Shown here piece by piece: positions 1-10,054 of a DNA stretch of 35,465 nucleotides; positions within the stretch are counted from its first letter, which is position 1, and the number at the start of each line of letters is the position of its first letter. Source of the stretch: Deltaproteobacteria bacterium (GTDB taxonomy: Bacteria; Desulfobacterota_D; UBA1144; Nemesobacterales; UBA2774); contig JAJCZT010000087.1 in the NCBI GenBank assembly GCA_029262255.1, positions 1 through 35,465 on the forward strand, written 5' to 3'. The notes beneath the pieces were generated by a model. The model did no database searches. It saw only the letters and a list, made by a program, of their open reading frames with translations, and had not been told where the DNA came from. The position numbers and the translations under genes are program-made.

Positions 1-1371
1 CCCTTGATCTAGAATCTTCTCTAAAAGCGGCTCTGCTTTACTAATTTCTTCCCGCTTCAAAATCCTATACTTCGTATGGTCTAAAGCATGATGCAATGTA
101 ATCTCGTCCATATCTGCCGGATTCATCTCACCAAGTGTCAGTAGATCAGCTGTGGCCTTACCCCTTTTATCATAAATGCGCCATACCCTTTTGCTCCCCG
201 GGTTATGAGTTTTTTCACGGGACTCGGATAACTTTAGAGAAGGTAGCCAGTCTTCTCCGTCACTTACGGCAACCAGCTTGTAAACCCCGTCCAAAGCCGG
301 AGCTCCTATTGATGTTATCAAACTTGTTCCAACTCCATATACCAGGCGTTTAATAAGATGGTCCGGATCCACGCCAAATCGTGGGGCCTCCTCTTCTATT
401 TGGGTTATTATTTGCCAGACCACAAGTTCGTCAATCTGGTTAGAAAGCACTATTTTTGTGTTTGGGAATCCGGCCTTATCCAACATTGCCGCCGCCTGAA
501 TACTAAGATATGCGAGATCACCCGAGTCAAGTCTTATGCCTACAGGTTCATGCCCTTTGCGTCTTAATTCTTCAAATACTACAATCGCATTGGGAATTCC
601 GCTTTGAAGCGTATTAATCGTATCCACAAGTAGGAGGCAATCGTCCGGATAAAGCTCAGCGTAGGCTCTAAAGGCGCCTAATTCTCCTTCCCCCATTGCT
701 ATAAATACCTGCACCATACTGTGCCCGTGCGTTCCCTTAGGCGGATAGCCCAGAGAGTGGGAAATTCCGACATTTGACGAAAAATCCGCCCCCCCTATAA
801 GTGCTGCGCGTACCCCTGCATTTACACCCGTATCTTGACCCCGACGGAGACCAAACTCCAAAAGCGGCTGCCCGCGCGCAGTATCCTTAATCCGTGCTGC
901 TTTTGTAGCTATAAGAGTCTGATAATTGAGTTTGTTAAGAAGAGCGGACTCCAGAATCTGAGCCATTGCGAGGGGTCCCTCTATAACGGTTAGCGGAACA
1001 TTGGGATGAACGACCCTGCCCTCTGGGATTGAGAACATTGTAATACCCTCAAAATTTCCATATTCCTCCAACCAATTAAGGAAATCGTCTCTGAAAACCC
1101 GCTCCCCCGTCAGGCCCGTTTGCCCTTTAAGATAGTTAATTTCCTCCACGCCGAATCTGGAATTCACCATCCATTCTACAGCCCACTGAAGGCCCGCATT
1201 GATACAGTAGCCGGCCTGATGAGAGCCGTAGTCCGGGTAATTTCGGAAGAAATGGTCGAATTGTGACTCTTTTTCGTGAATGCCCATAACGAAATAGAGC
1301 TGGGCCATAGTTAACTGATATTGGTCGGTAAATAATATCCCTTCTGATATTTTAGAATCTTTGCGGTTCAT
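1..1371 (-). CDS. pncB: Nicotinate phosphoribosyltransferase, 3' end truncated by the window edge
   Basis: Reverse-strand translation from ATG at 1371 ([49 protein letters not shown]...) stays open to the window edge; contains [17 protein letters not shown] and a LDSGDL block typical of NAPRTase. Absent from the ORF track because it lacks a stop in the window. Confidence 0.9.
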   Translation of the reverse strand, partial: MNRKDSKISEGILFTDQYQLTMAQLYFVMGIHEKESQFDHFFRNYPDYGSHQAGYCINAGLQWAVEWMVNSRFGVEEINYLKGQTGLTGERVFRDDFLNWLEEYGNFEGITMFSIPEGRVVHPNVPLTVIEGPLAMAQILESALLNKLNYQTLIATKAARIKDTARGQPLLEFGLRRGQDTGVNAGVRAALIGGADFSSNVGISHSLGYPPKGTHGHSMVQVFIAMGEGELGAFRAYAELYPDDCLLLVDTINTLQSGIPNAIVVFEELRRKGHEPVGIRLDSGDLAYLSIQAAAMLDKAGFPNTKIVLSNQIDELVVWQIITQIEEEAPRFGVDPDHLIKRLVYGVGTSLITSIGAPALDGVYKLVAVSDGEDWLPSLKLSESREKTHNPGSKRVWRIYDKRGKATADLLTLGEMNPADMDEITLHHALDHTKYRILKREEISKAEPLLEKILDQG

Positions 1372-1461
1372 TAGTATTTAGTTTAGCACTTATAAGCCGA
1401 GTTACATACATTTTAAAGATGAATAATTAGAGCGAATAATCAATGTTACTCTGACAATATA

Positions 1462-2241
1462 TTATAGAAGGAGAAATAGTTTTGTTAGGAAAAAATCACC
1501 GATAATAATAAGAAGAAGAGACGCGACAACGGTCGCGGTTGTTGCTCTTCCTACACCCTGAGTGCCGCCTTCCGCTTTCATTCCTATATAGCAGCCGGTA
1601 ATGGCCACAATGATCCCAAAGAAGAAGGTTTTAGCTATACCGCTTACAAAATCAGCAAGATCCACCCACTCCAATATACTGGACATAAACAACCTGGGCT
1701 GAACATCCAGATCGATATTTGACATGATCATGGCGCCGAATATGCCTGAAAAATCAGCAATAATGGCAAGAAATGGAAAAGATATAATAGCGGCAATGAG
1801 CCTTGGTGCAACTAGTTTTCTTAGAGGATCAGCCCCCATTGTCCTTATAGCGTCAATTTGCTCGGTTACTTTCATTGAGCCTATTTCCGCTGTAATTCCC
1901 GAACCTACTCTACCCCCAACAAGTAGTGAAGTAACAACAGGTCCCAGTTCTCTGACGAAGGAGAGAGAAACAACAGGTCCTACAACCCCTTTTGCCCCGA
2001 ACCAAGCGAAACCCCAGGCGAGCTGGACAACCATGACCATACCGATGGCCATTGCTGAAACGATTACGATTGGAATGGATTTATATCCTATCTCATGTAT
2101 TTGTTCAAGGACCAAACCAAGGTTAAAAGGACGGGTAAAACTTGCGTAAATCGATCTGTAGAGGAAGAGGCCCACTTCTCCCAAACTCTCGACTAAACTC
2201 ATGATGTATGATCCGATTCTCTCTATGTAGTTTCCAATCAT
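1462..2241 (-). CDS. MlaE/YrbE family ABC transporter permease
   Basis: 259 aa, multiple TM segments, ELGPVVTSLLVGGRVGSGITAEIGSMKVTEQIDAI motif characteristic of the MlaE/YrbE permease family. Confidence 0.92.
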   Translation of the reverse strand: MIGNYIERIGSYIMSLVESLGEVGLFLYRSIYASFTRPFNLGLVLEQIHEIGYKSIPIVIVSAMAIGMVMVVQLAWGFAWFGAKGVVGPVVSLSFVRELGPVVTSLLVGGRVGSGITAEIGSMKVTEQIDAIRTMGADPLRKLVAPRLIAAIISFPFLAIIADFSGIFGAMIMSNIDLDVQPRLFMSSILEWVDLADFVSGIAKTFFFGIIVAITGCYIGMKAEGGTQGVGRATTATVVASLLLIIIGDFFLTKLFLLL

Positions 2242-2243
2242 AT

Positions 2244-2792
2244 TTACAAAGCCTTAAACTGGGATACAAATCCATCAAAATCTACAATGCCTATTTCAAA
2301 GTGCTCGGGTGAGGATGCATAAGTAAAATCATATATACAGATACCCTTCTTAAGCACTACAGTTGCGATTTTAATTGGGACGTTATTTAAACTACCTATA
2401 TAGATTGTTTTAAGCGCTTTGTGCCCGTCAACAATTATCTCTTCCCGCGCTAGAGCTTCTTTGCCCTTAATACCAATTAGAAGTGATTCAGATAGGGCCT
2501 TTAAGCTGTAATTTTTCTTTTTCTCATTACACGTTGAATTGACGGTCATCGTGGCATCAAACTGGGTATTAGTATATGCCAAATCCCCGCCTTCAACCTT
2601 ATTTATTTTCCATGAAGGCGGAAGAGTGCCTATTCTGTACGAGGTATCGTCAGTTTGGAATACCTGCCCTTTTAAATCACCCGAATCATCAGAACCTGCC
2701 GAAGCATAATATCCGATGAATCTCGTAACAGAACAAGAATTCAAACAAACAATGAATATGAATAAAGAAAAAGATATAAAGAGCTTGTTCAT
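2244..2792 (-). CDS. Predicted lipoprotein of unknown function
   Basis: N-terminus MNKLFISFSLFIFIVCLNSC resembles a lipoprotein signal peptide with lipobox; stop lies 2 nt before the MlaE-like start. Confidence 0.75.
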   Translation of the reverse strand: MNKLFISFSLFIFIVCLNSCSVTRFIGYYASAGSDDSGDLKGQVFQTDDTSYRIGTLPPSWKINKVEGGDLAYTNTQFDATMTVNSTCNEKKKNYSLKALSESLLIGIKGKEALAREEIIVDGHKALKTIYIGSLNNVPIKIATVVLKKGICIYDFTYASSPEHFEIGIVDFDGFVSQFKAL

Positions 2793-2956
2793 ATAACCTT
2801 AAATTTGGAGTTAGATTTACCGACCTTTGATTTGAGATAAAAAACAATATAAAACCCAAAAAGTACAAGTAGACTTTCAATAATACTTGAATCTCTTAAA
2901 AAAACCAAGCATCTTAAACCCTAAACAACGTTACTTTTTTTAAGGGTGAGACAAGT

Positions 2957-3223
2957 TTGATTAAAGTAGAAATTTACACAAGCGACTATTGTGGTTATTG
3001 CAATGCGGCAAAAGCTATCTTTAATAAAAAGGGAGTGGAGTATACCGAAATTAATCTAAGTCATGATCACGAGCTTAGAATTAAACTTGTAGAGAAGCAT
3101 AATTGGAGAACAGTGCCAATGATTGTAATTAATGAAACTTTGATCGGTGGATATGAGCAGCTTGTAGAATTAGAAAGAAGAGGCGAGCTGGATCAATTGC
3201 TTTCAATTGAGACCCAAGGTTAA
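2957..3223 (+). CDS. grxC: Glutaredoxin (GrxC-like)
   Basis: 88 aa, VEIYTSDYCGYCNAAKAIF active site (CGYC), TVPMIVINETLIGGYEQL glutathione-binding block. Confidence 0.88.
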   Translation: MIKVEIYTSDYCGYCNAAKAIFNKKGVEYTEINLSHDHELRIKLVEKHNWRTVPMIVINETLIGGYEQLVELERRGELDQLLSIETQG

Positions 3224-3272
3224 ACCCCCTCAAGTTGACTCCCAGACAACTCTAAATTAACATTACACCCCC

Positions 3273-4670
3273 ATGACAGTAAGAACCAGATTTGCACCGA
3301 GCCCAACAGGCTCCCTACATATAGGCGGCGCTAGAACCGCAATATTCAATTGGCTTTTTGCAAGAAATGCCGGAGGTGAATTCATATTACGTATAGAAGA
3401 CACAGACCGAACAAGATCTACAGAAGAGTCCATTGAGGAAATAACCGATGCTATGGAATGGTTAGGTCTTGATTGGGACGAGGGGCCCTTTAGACAGTCT
3501 GATAGACTCGACATATATCAAGAACACGCAAATAAGCTTTTAGAATCCGGGAAGGCCTACAAGTGTTATGTTACTCCCGAGGAGCTTGAAGAGAAAAGAA
3601 AAGAGGCTCAAAGCAAAGGAGAAGTACTCCGCTACAAAAGAGAATGGGCCAAGTTAAACGAGGGGCCGGATAATCCCTATGCCATTCGTTTACAAACACC
3701 GGATGAAGGAGCGATTGAGGTACAGGATTTATTAAGAGGCATAGTAACATTTGATGCAGGCGAGGTGGACGATTTCGTAATTCTGAAAAGAGACGGCTTC
3801 CCGACATATAATTTTGCGGTAGTAGTAGACGACGCCACAATGAACATAACGCACGTAATAAGAGGGGACGACCACTTAATAAATACGCCGAGGCAAGTCC
3901 TGATTTATAACGCTCTATCTTATGAAATACCTAAGATAGCTCATGTCTCGATGATCCTGGGCGCTGATAACAAAAGACTCAGCAAACGCCACGGAGCAAC
4001 CTCTGTGGTCGCATATAAAGACCGGGGATATCTGCCTGAAGCGATTATTAATTTTCTTTCCCGCCTCGGCTGGTCTTACGGGGATCAGGAAATATTTTCT
4101 AAAACGGAACTTGTAGAAAAATTCACTCTCAAAAATGTAGGAAAGTCTGCGGCCGTTTTCAATGAAGAAAAATTAGACTGGTTAAACGCCTGGTATATAA
4201 GAAACGAGCCGGCTCAAGAAATTGCAAAGCTCGTCATCCCGTTACTTAAAGAAAAAGGACTTGAAGTCGAGTTGGACAACAAGCTCATCAAAATTGTACA
4301 AGAGTTAAGTCAGCGAGCCAAAACGTTACTTGATATATCGAATACTATAGATTATTTCTATGCCGATGAGATCGAATATGAAGAGAAGGCTAAGAGCAAA
4401 TTCCTAAAGCCCGAAATCAAGCCTGTTCTTCAAGAGCTGGCAGATAGACTTTCAAGTCTTGCCGACTTTAACATGGATGAAATGCACAAGGTATTTGATC
4501 AGGTGATGGAAGAAAGAGAGCTTAAGCTTGGCAAAATTGCACAGCCTCTAAGGGTTGCGCTTACCGGCGGAACAGTAAGCCCCGGAATATTTGAAGTTAT
4601 GGATATTTTAGGAAAAGATGAAGTGCTAAAACGTCTAAGCAAGGCTATATCGACAATCCCAAACAATTGA
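3273..4670 (+). CDS. gltX: Glutamyl-tRNA synthetase
   Basis: 465 aa; RFAPSPTGSLHIGGARTAIFNW (HIGH-like) and KRLSKRHGATSV (KMSKS-like) motifs. Confidence 0.97.
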   Translation: MTVRTRFAPSPTGSLHIGGARTAIFNWLFARNAGGEFILRIEDTDRTRSTEESIEEITDAMEWLGLDWDEGPFRQSDRLDIYQEHANKLLESGKAYKCYVTPEELEEKRKEAQSKGEVLRYKREWAKLNEGPDNPYAIRLQTPDEGAIEVQDLLRGIVTFDAGEVDDFVILKRDGFPTYNFAVVVDDATMNITHVIRGDDHLINTPRQVLIYNALSYEIPKIAHVSMILGADNKRLSKRHGATSVVAYKDRGYLPEAIINFLSRLGWSYGDQEIFSKTELVEKFTLKNVGKSAAVFNEEKLDWLNAWYIRNEPAQEIAKLVIPLLKEKGLEVELDNKLIKIVQELSQRAKTLLDISNTIDYFYADEIEYEEKAKSKFLKPEIKPVLQELADRLSSLADFNMDEMHKVFDQVMEERELKLGKIAQPLRVALTGGTVSPGIFEVMDILGKDEVLKRLSKAISTIPNN

Positions 4671-4718
4671 TGCTCCAAACAGCTTACCGACTCAAGACTG
4701 ATAACAAATTAGAACTAA

Positions 4719-5585
4719 TTACGAGTAGTCAAAAAATCCTCTACCAGTTTTTCGGCCTAACCATCCTGCCCGTACCATCTGGCGAAGAAGCGGGGCTGCC
4801 CGGAACTTGGAATCCCGAAACTCTCTGTAGAAGGTATCCATAACATCTAAGGTAACATCGAGTCCGATCAGATCGATTAGAGCGAGAGGACCTATGGGCT
4901 GATTTGTGCCCAGCTTCATCGCTTTATCTATGTCTTCTGCTGTCCCAACTCCGTCCTGATAAGCAAAAACCGCTTCATTTAGCATCGGAACTAAAATCCT
5001 GTTAACAATAAAACCGGGGCTGTCCTTGGTTTTTACAGGTTCTTTGCCGAGAGCGAGCGCAAAATCATATGCAAACTGCACTGTTTCATCAGATGTTGTT
5101 AGCGTCTTTATTATTTCTACGAGTTTCATCAAAGGGGCGGGATTAAAAAAATGCATGCCTACTATTTTATCGGCTTTGCTGGTGCTTACTGCAATCTCTA
5201 CTATTGGAAGAGAAGAGGTATTCGTTGCAAGAACAACGTCTTCTCCGGTTATGTTATCAAGCTTGTTGTAAATTTCCTTTTTTACATCCATATCCTCAAA
5301 AACTGCTTCTATTACGAGGTCCGCATCCCCTAAATCTTCAAATTTCGTAGTTTTTACGATCCGGCTTAGTATTGAGTAACGGTCTTCTTCGCTAATCGCT
5401 TCCTTTTTAACAAGTCTGCCAAGACTCTTCTCAATGCCTTTTATCCCCCTATCTAAAGCCGCATCAGAAACATCCACAAGTACTACGTCTCTGTTGTTAG
5501 ACGCAATAACCTGCGCAATCCCCGAGCCCATTGTTCCTGAACCGATTACGCCTATTTTCTTAATATCTTCAACCTTTTTCGACAT
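4719..5585 (-). CDS. 3-hydroxybutyryl-CoA dehydrogenase / 3-hydroxyacyl-CoA dehydrogenase family
   Basis: KKIGVIGSGTMGSGIAQVIA Rossmann motif, GMHFFNPAPLMKLVEII, DSPGFIVNRILVPMLNEA. I prefer the ATG at 5585 (MSKKVED...) over the track start at 5606: AAGGAG lies 6 nt upstream. Confidence 0.93.
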   Translation of the reverse strand: MSKKVEDIKKIGVIGSGTMGSGIAQVIASNNRDVVLVDVSDAALDRGIKGIEKSLGRLVKKEAISEEDRYSILSRIVKTTKFEDLGDADLVIEAVFEDMDVKKEIYNKLDNITGEDVVLATNTSSLPIVEIAVSTSKADKIVGMHFFNPAPLMKLVEIIKTLTTSDETVQFAYDFALALGKEPVKTKDSPGFIVNRILVPMLNEAVFAYQDGVGTAEDIDKAMKLGTNQPIGPLALIDLIGLDVTLDVMDTFYREFRDSKFRAAPLLRQMVRAGWLGRKTGRGFFDYS

Positions 5586-5705
5586 GTTTGACTCCTTACG
5601 ATGCACACAAACTCTAGGTTATTTTAGTATACCAAACCGTGCGTTTAAGCGATATACGAAAGATAAATATTTGAAACCCCGCGTTTCCCAAATTACAATA
5701 CCCAA

Positions 5706-6302
5706 ATGAAGGTAATAGGGCTCACCGGAAACATCGCTTCGGGAAAAAGCGTTGTCGCATCAATGCTCGAGGATCTAGGAGCTAAGGTTATTGATGCCGA
5801 CTACATAGCAAGAAAAGTTGTAGAACCAAATCAAGCGGCTTGGAAAGAAATAGTCCAGAGCTTTGGAAAAAATATTCTTAACCCTGACAACTCAATTAAC
5901 AGAAAGGAGCTTGGGGAGATAATATTTAATGACAATGAGAAAAGAAAAATGTTAAACGATATAACCCACCCAAAGATCATACAGAGGGTGAGAGAAGCTG
6001 TTAAAACATATAAGAATGAAAATGTAAAAGTAGTCATAATCGAGGCTGCTCTTATTGTGGAGAAGGGTGGGCTCAAGGACTTAATAGAGAAGCTAATAGT
6101 AGTAACTTCGGATGAGGCTTCTCAAATAGAGAGATTAACAAAAAGGAACAACCTATCCAAAGAAGAAGCTCTATCCCGTATAAACTCACAAATGCCAACA
6201 TTAGAAAAAGCGCAGTATGCAGACTATATAATCGACAATTCAGGAACAACAGATAAGACTCAGGATCAGGTGAAAAGCATCTGGAAGGAAATCGTGACTT
6301 AA
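5706..6302 (+). CDS. coaE: Dephospho-CoA kinase
   Basis: MKVIGLTGNIASGKSVVASMLEDLGAKVIDADYIARKVVEP is diagnostic of CoaE. Confidence 0.95.
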   Translation: MKVIGLTGNIASGKSVVASMLEDLGAKVIDADYIARKVVEPNQAAWKEIVQSFGKNILNPDNSINRKELGEIIFNDNEKRKMLNDITHPKIIQRVREAVKTYKNENVKVVIIEAALIVEKGGLKDLIEKLIVVTSDEASQIERLTKRNNLSKEEALSRINSQMPTLEKAQYADYIIDNSGTTDKTQDQVKSIWKEIVT

Positions 6303-6383
6303 GAAATCGTGATCTTTTTACAAAAAACACCCTTAGCACTAAAAAATATGACTACTATATCCGCCTAATCATTTAAATTTGAA

Positions 6384-6412
6384 TTGACACTCAAACTTGC
6401 CAACCATAGGTT
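6384..6412 (+). promoter_or_regulatory. Candidate sigma70-type promoter for the acyl-CoA carboxylase operon
   Basis: TTGACA (6384-6389), 17-nt spacer, TAGGTT (6407-6412), about 50 nt upstream of the start codon at 6460. Confidence 0.4.
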
Positions 6413-6459
6413 TTCATAGTAGATTTTTGGATTCTTAACAACCTTCAAAGGAGCAAATA

Positions 6460-8004
6460 ATGAAGGAAAAAATTGCAGTACTAGAACAAAAAGAAAAAGA
6501 AGCCGAGTCAGGAGGCGGGGAAGCCCGTATAAAGAAACAGCATGACAACGGCAAACTCACAGCTAGAGAACGAATAGAACTCCTCGTTGATAAAAATACC
6601 TTTGTAGAACTGGATAAGTTCGTTGTACATAGATGCAATGACTTCGGGATGGGTGATAAGAAATTCCTTGGCGACGGCGTTGTAACCGGGTACGGGAAAG
6701 TTGAAGGTCGTCAGGTATTTGTTTTCGCCCAAGACTTCACAGTTTTCGGCGGCTCACTTGGGATGGAGCATGGAAGAAAGATATGCAAAATAATGGATCT
6801 TGCAATGCAGGTAGGAGCTCCTGTAATTGGACTTAGTGACTCCGGAGGCGCCAGAATTCAGGAAGGCGTGGAAAGTCTGGCCGGATATGCTGAGATTTTT
6901 TCCAGAAATGTGCTCGCCTCGGGTGTCGTACCTCAAATCTCATCAATTATGGGCCCTTGTGCTGGAGGCGCTGTTTATTCTCCGGCAATCACCGACTTCA
7001 CGATTATGGTTAAAGATTCAAGCTATATGTTTATAACGGGTCCGGATGTTATAAAAGCTGTAACGCACGAAGAGGTCAACGCTGAGGATTTAGGCGGCGC
7101 TATTGTTCACAACTCAAGAAGCGGAGTAGCCCACTTTGCGGCTGAAGACGATAAAGAATCAATACTATTAATAAAAGAGCTATTAAGTTTCCTTCCTTCA
7201 AACAATATGGAAGACCCGCCAAGGGTTAAAACAGAAGACCCTTCTGACCGCCGTGATAGGGGACTTAGGTCCATCGTTCCTGAAAATCCCAATAAGCCCT
7301 ACGACATGAAAGACGTTGTGACCTCTGTGGTAGATGAAGGCTACTTTTTTGAAGTTCAAGAACATTATGCGAAAAATATAATTATCGGATTTGTCAGATT
7401 GGCCGGGCGCGTTGTGGGCATTGTTGGAAACCAGCCAAATGTGCTAGCTGGCTGTCTTGATATCGACGCCTCTATTAAAGCCGGCAGGTTTGTAAGATTT
7501 TGTGACTGCTTTAATATCCCTATTTTAACGTTTGAAGATGTCCCGGGGTTTCTGCCCGGAACCTCACAGGAGTGGGGCGGAATTATAAAACACGGCGCCA
7601 AGCTCCTATATGCTTACAGTGAAGCAACTGTTCCCAGAGTTACTGTTATTACAAGGAAGGCTTATGGTGGGGCCTATGATGTTATGTCCTCAAGACACAT
7701 AAGGGGAGATATGACACTGGCTTATCCAACAGCCGAGATTGCTGTTATGGGCTCAGACGGTGCTGTAAATATTATTTCACGAGGTCAAATCGCACAGGCC
7801 GATGATCCTGAAACTGAAAGGGCTAAGCTGATAGAAGAGTACAAGGAAAATTTTGCTAATCCTTACAAAGCTGCCGAACTGGGTTTTGTAGATGAAGTCA
7901 TAAGGCCTGAAGATACCAGGCCCCGAGTAATTGCGGCATTTGAAATGCTTGACGGAAAAAGACAAACTCTTCCTCCTAAAAAGCATGGCAACATTCCACT
8001 TTAA
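6460..8004 (+). CDS. Acyl-CoA (propionyl-CoA type) carboxylase carboxyltransferase subunit
   Basis: 514 aa; [72 protein letters not shown], typical of PccB/MmdA. Confidence 0.95.
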   Translation: MKEKIAVLEQKEKEAESGGGEARIKKQHDNGKLTARERIELLVDKNTFVELDKFVVHRCNDFGMGDKKFLGDGVVTGYGKVEGRQVFVFAQDFTVFGGSLGMEHGRKICKIMDLAMQVGAPVIGLSDSGGARIQEGVESLAGYAEIFSRNVLASGVVPQISSIMGPCAGGAVYSPAITDFTIMVKDSSYMFITGPDVIKAVTHEEVNAEDLGGAIVHNSRSGVAHFAAEDDKESILLIKELLSFLPSNNMEDPPRVKTEDPSDRRDRGLRSIVPENPNKPYDMKDVVTSVVDEGYFFEVQEHYAKNIIIGFVRLAGRVVGIVGNQPNVLAGCLDIDASIKAGRFVRFCDCFNIPILTFEDVPGFLPGTSQEWGGIIKHGAKLLYAYSEATVPRVTVITRKAYGGAYDVMSSRHIRGDMTLAYPTAEIAVMGSDGAVNIISRGQIAQADDPETERAKLIEEYKENFANPYKAAELGFVDEVIRPEDTRPRVIAAFEMLDGKRQTLPPKKHGNIPL

Positions 8005-8022
8005 GAACAAAGGAAATACTGA

Positions 8023-9516
8023 ATGTTTAACAAGATACTAATAGCAAATAGAGGGGAGATAGCGGTAAGGATAATCAGAGCCTGTAAGGAATTGGGTGCT
8101 ACTACTGTTGCGGTTTATTCTGATGCTGATCGCAGCTCCCTACATGTGACACTGGCTGATGAAGCATATCACATAGGAGGCTCCGCCCCCGCTGAGAGCT
8201 ATCTGGTTATTGATAAAATAATTGAAGTCGCAAACAAATCAGGCGCACAGGCCATACACCCGGGATTTGGTTTCCTCTCCGAGAACGAAGAGTTTGCACA
8301 AAGGTGTGAAAAAGAGGGGATAGTATTTATCGGACCCTCTGCCGAAGCCATACGACTGATGGGCGACAAGATAACGGCCAGAAAAATTGCACAGGATATA
8401 AAAGTACCACTCGTTCCAGGGTCAGATGGAGCAGTGACTGATGTTGAAGCTTCAGTTATTGCCAGCAAGATTGGCTACCCTGTAATGATAAAAGCCTCTG
8501 CAGGCGGAGGCGGTAAGGGTATGAGACTGGTTAGAGATAAAGAAGAATTTGAAAGCTCGCTCCGTATGGCCAGGAGTGAAGCACGTTCTTCTTTTGGCGA
8601 TGATTCAGTTTTTGTTGAAAGATTTGTTGAACAACCAAGGCATGTAGAAATACAAATACTAGCGGATTCCCATGGTAACACACTACATTTATTTGAACGT
8701 GAATGTTCCATACAAAGAAGACACCAAAAAGTTGTAGAAGAGGCACCTTCATCCGCAATAAGTGCAAAAACTAGAAAGAAAATGGGCGAAGTAGCCATCA
8801 AGATTGCTAAAGCAGTCAATTACAGCGGTGCGGGAACTGTTGAGTTTATAATGGATCAGAATGAGAACTTCTTTTTTCTTGAGATGAACACTCGTGTCCA
8901 GGTAGAGCACCCGGTAACAGAAATGATCAGCAACATAGACATAGTAAAATGGATGGTGCGCATAGCCGCGGGAGAAAAACTACCGTTCAAGCAAAAAGAT
9001 ATCGAAATGAAAGGTTGGGCTCTTGAATGCCGGGTATACGCAGAGGATCCCGAGACCAACTTTATGCCTTCCCCCGGACTACTTAAATATGTTAAAGCTC
9101 CCAGCGGTCCCGGAATTAGGGATGACTCCTCGATTTACAGCGGGTGTGAGATAACTTCTTTTTATGATCCCATGTTATCAAAACTTGTAGTATGGGCAGA
9201 GAACAGAGAGGCCGCAATTGATAAAATGGCATCCGCGCTCAGGGAATACATAGTTCTAGGAGTAAAAACAAACATTGGATTCCTAATACGGTTAATGGAT
9301 AGTGAAGAATTCAGACAAGGCAAGATAGATACAGGTTTTATAGAACGCCACCCCGAACTACTCACTCCGGGAACAGTAGACCTTGAACCCGCATTAATTG
9401 CAGCAGCACTGGCTATAGATGATTTAGAGGAAACGGAGGATTCCAGCAAACAGGATCAATCGAACTGGAAGCTCCTGGGAAGAAAAGCTGCCCTATCCGG
9501 GGGTTCACTAATATGA
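8023..9516 (+). CDS. Biotin carboxylase subunit of an acyl-CoA carboxylase
   Basis: 497 aa; MFNKILIANRGEIAVRIIRACKELG, KASAGGGGKGMR, FLEMNTRVQVEHPVTEM motifs. Confidence 0.95.
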   Translation: MFNKILIANRGEIAVRIIRACKELGATTVAVYSDADRSSLHVTLADEAYHIGGSAPAESYLVIDKIIEVANKSGAQAIHPGFGFLSENEEFAQRCEKEGIVFIGPSAEAIRLMGDKITARKIAQDIKVPLVPGSDGAVTDVEASVIASKIGYPVMIKASAGGGGKGMRLVRDKEEFESSLRMARSEARSSFGDDSVFVERFVEQPRHVEIQILADSHGNTLHLFERECSIQRRHQKVVEEAPSSAISAKTRKKMGEVAIKIAKAVNYSGAGTVEFIMDQNENFFFLEMNTRVQVEHPVTEMISNIDIVKWMVRIAAGEKLPFKQKDIEMKGWALECRVYAEDPETNFMPSPGLLKYVKAPSGPGIRDDSSIYSGCEITSFYDPMLSKLVVWAENREAAIDKMASALREYIVLGVKTNIGFLIRLMDSEEFRQGKIDTGFIERHPELLTPGTVDLEPALIAAALAIDDLEETEDSSKQDQSNWKLLGRKAALSGGSLI

Positions 9517-10007
9517 CATATACATTCAAAATCAAAGATAAGGTCTATAAAATTGATATCGAGAAAGAAAAAGACCAAACCGTTATTCAGATTGATGAAA
9601 AAGATATTCCAGTCGAGTTTCACAAAATTGATGACCATATGTACTCCATCATTCTTGAAGGCAAGTCAATTACTATTGGAGTATTAAGAAACGGTAAAAA
9701 ATTACAGATATTCATGGATGGGAATTTATTTGAGATTGAGGCAATCTCTGAAAGGGATCAGCGGAAAGCTCCCCAGACATTGTCGGGAGTCCAGGAAATA
9801 AAATCACCGATGCCCAGCCGCGTTGTTAAAATACTCAAAGAGGTGGGAGACGAGGTCTTGGTCGACGAGGGGGTAATAGTTGTTGAAGCCATGAAAATGG
9901 AAAGCGAGCTTAAATCCCCAATTGAAGGAAAGGTAACCGATCTGTTGGTAAATGAAGGTGATGCTGTTGAAGCGGGAACTTCACTATTAATTGTATCTTC
10001 TGAGTAG
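9513..10007 (+). CDS. Biotinyl carrier subunit (biotin/lipoyl attachment domain) with N-terminal extension
   Basis: Biotin site VVEAMKMESEL, C-terminal biotinyl fold; start overlaps the biotin carboxylase stop (ATGA at 9513-9516). Confidence 0.9.
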   Translation: MTYTFKIKDKVYKIDIEKEKDQTVIQIDEKDIPVEFHKIDDHMYSIILEGKSITIGVLRNGKKLQIFMDGNLFEIEAISERDQRKAPQTLSGVQEIKSPMPSRVVKILKEVGDEVLVDEGVIVVEAMKMESELKSPIEGKVTDLLVNEGDAVEAGTSLLIVSSE

Positions 10008-10054
10008 TCCAACTAATTACTTTCACAAAAATTCTATCACTTAATAATAACGTT

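Noticed and set aside
135-567. Plus-strand ORFs of 72 and 69 aa
   Set aside because: They lie antisense to the truncated nicotinate phosphoribosyltransferase frame, which has clear family motifs; no SD or recognisable domain.
1724-2149. 141-aa plus-strand ORF
   Set aside because: Fully antisense to the MlaE-like permease; low-complexity shadow translation rich in P/T/S/A.
2689-2880. 63-aa minus-strand ORF upstream of the lipoprotein
   Set aside because: Overlaps the lipoprotein start in another frame; hydrophobic and F-rich composition expected from AT-rich sequence, no supporting signal.
8475-8819. 114-aa minus-strand ORF, with a second overlapping antisense ORF at 8531-8767
   Set aside because: Antisense to the biotin carboxylase ATP-grasp region; serine-rich shadow ORF.
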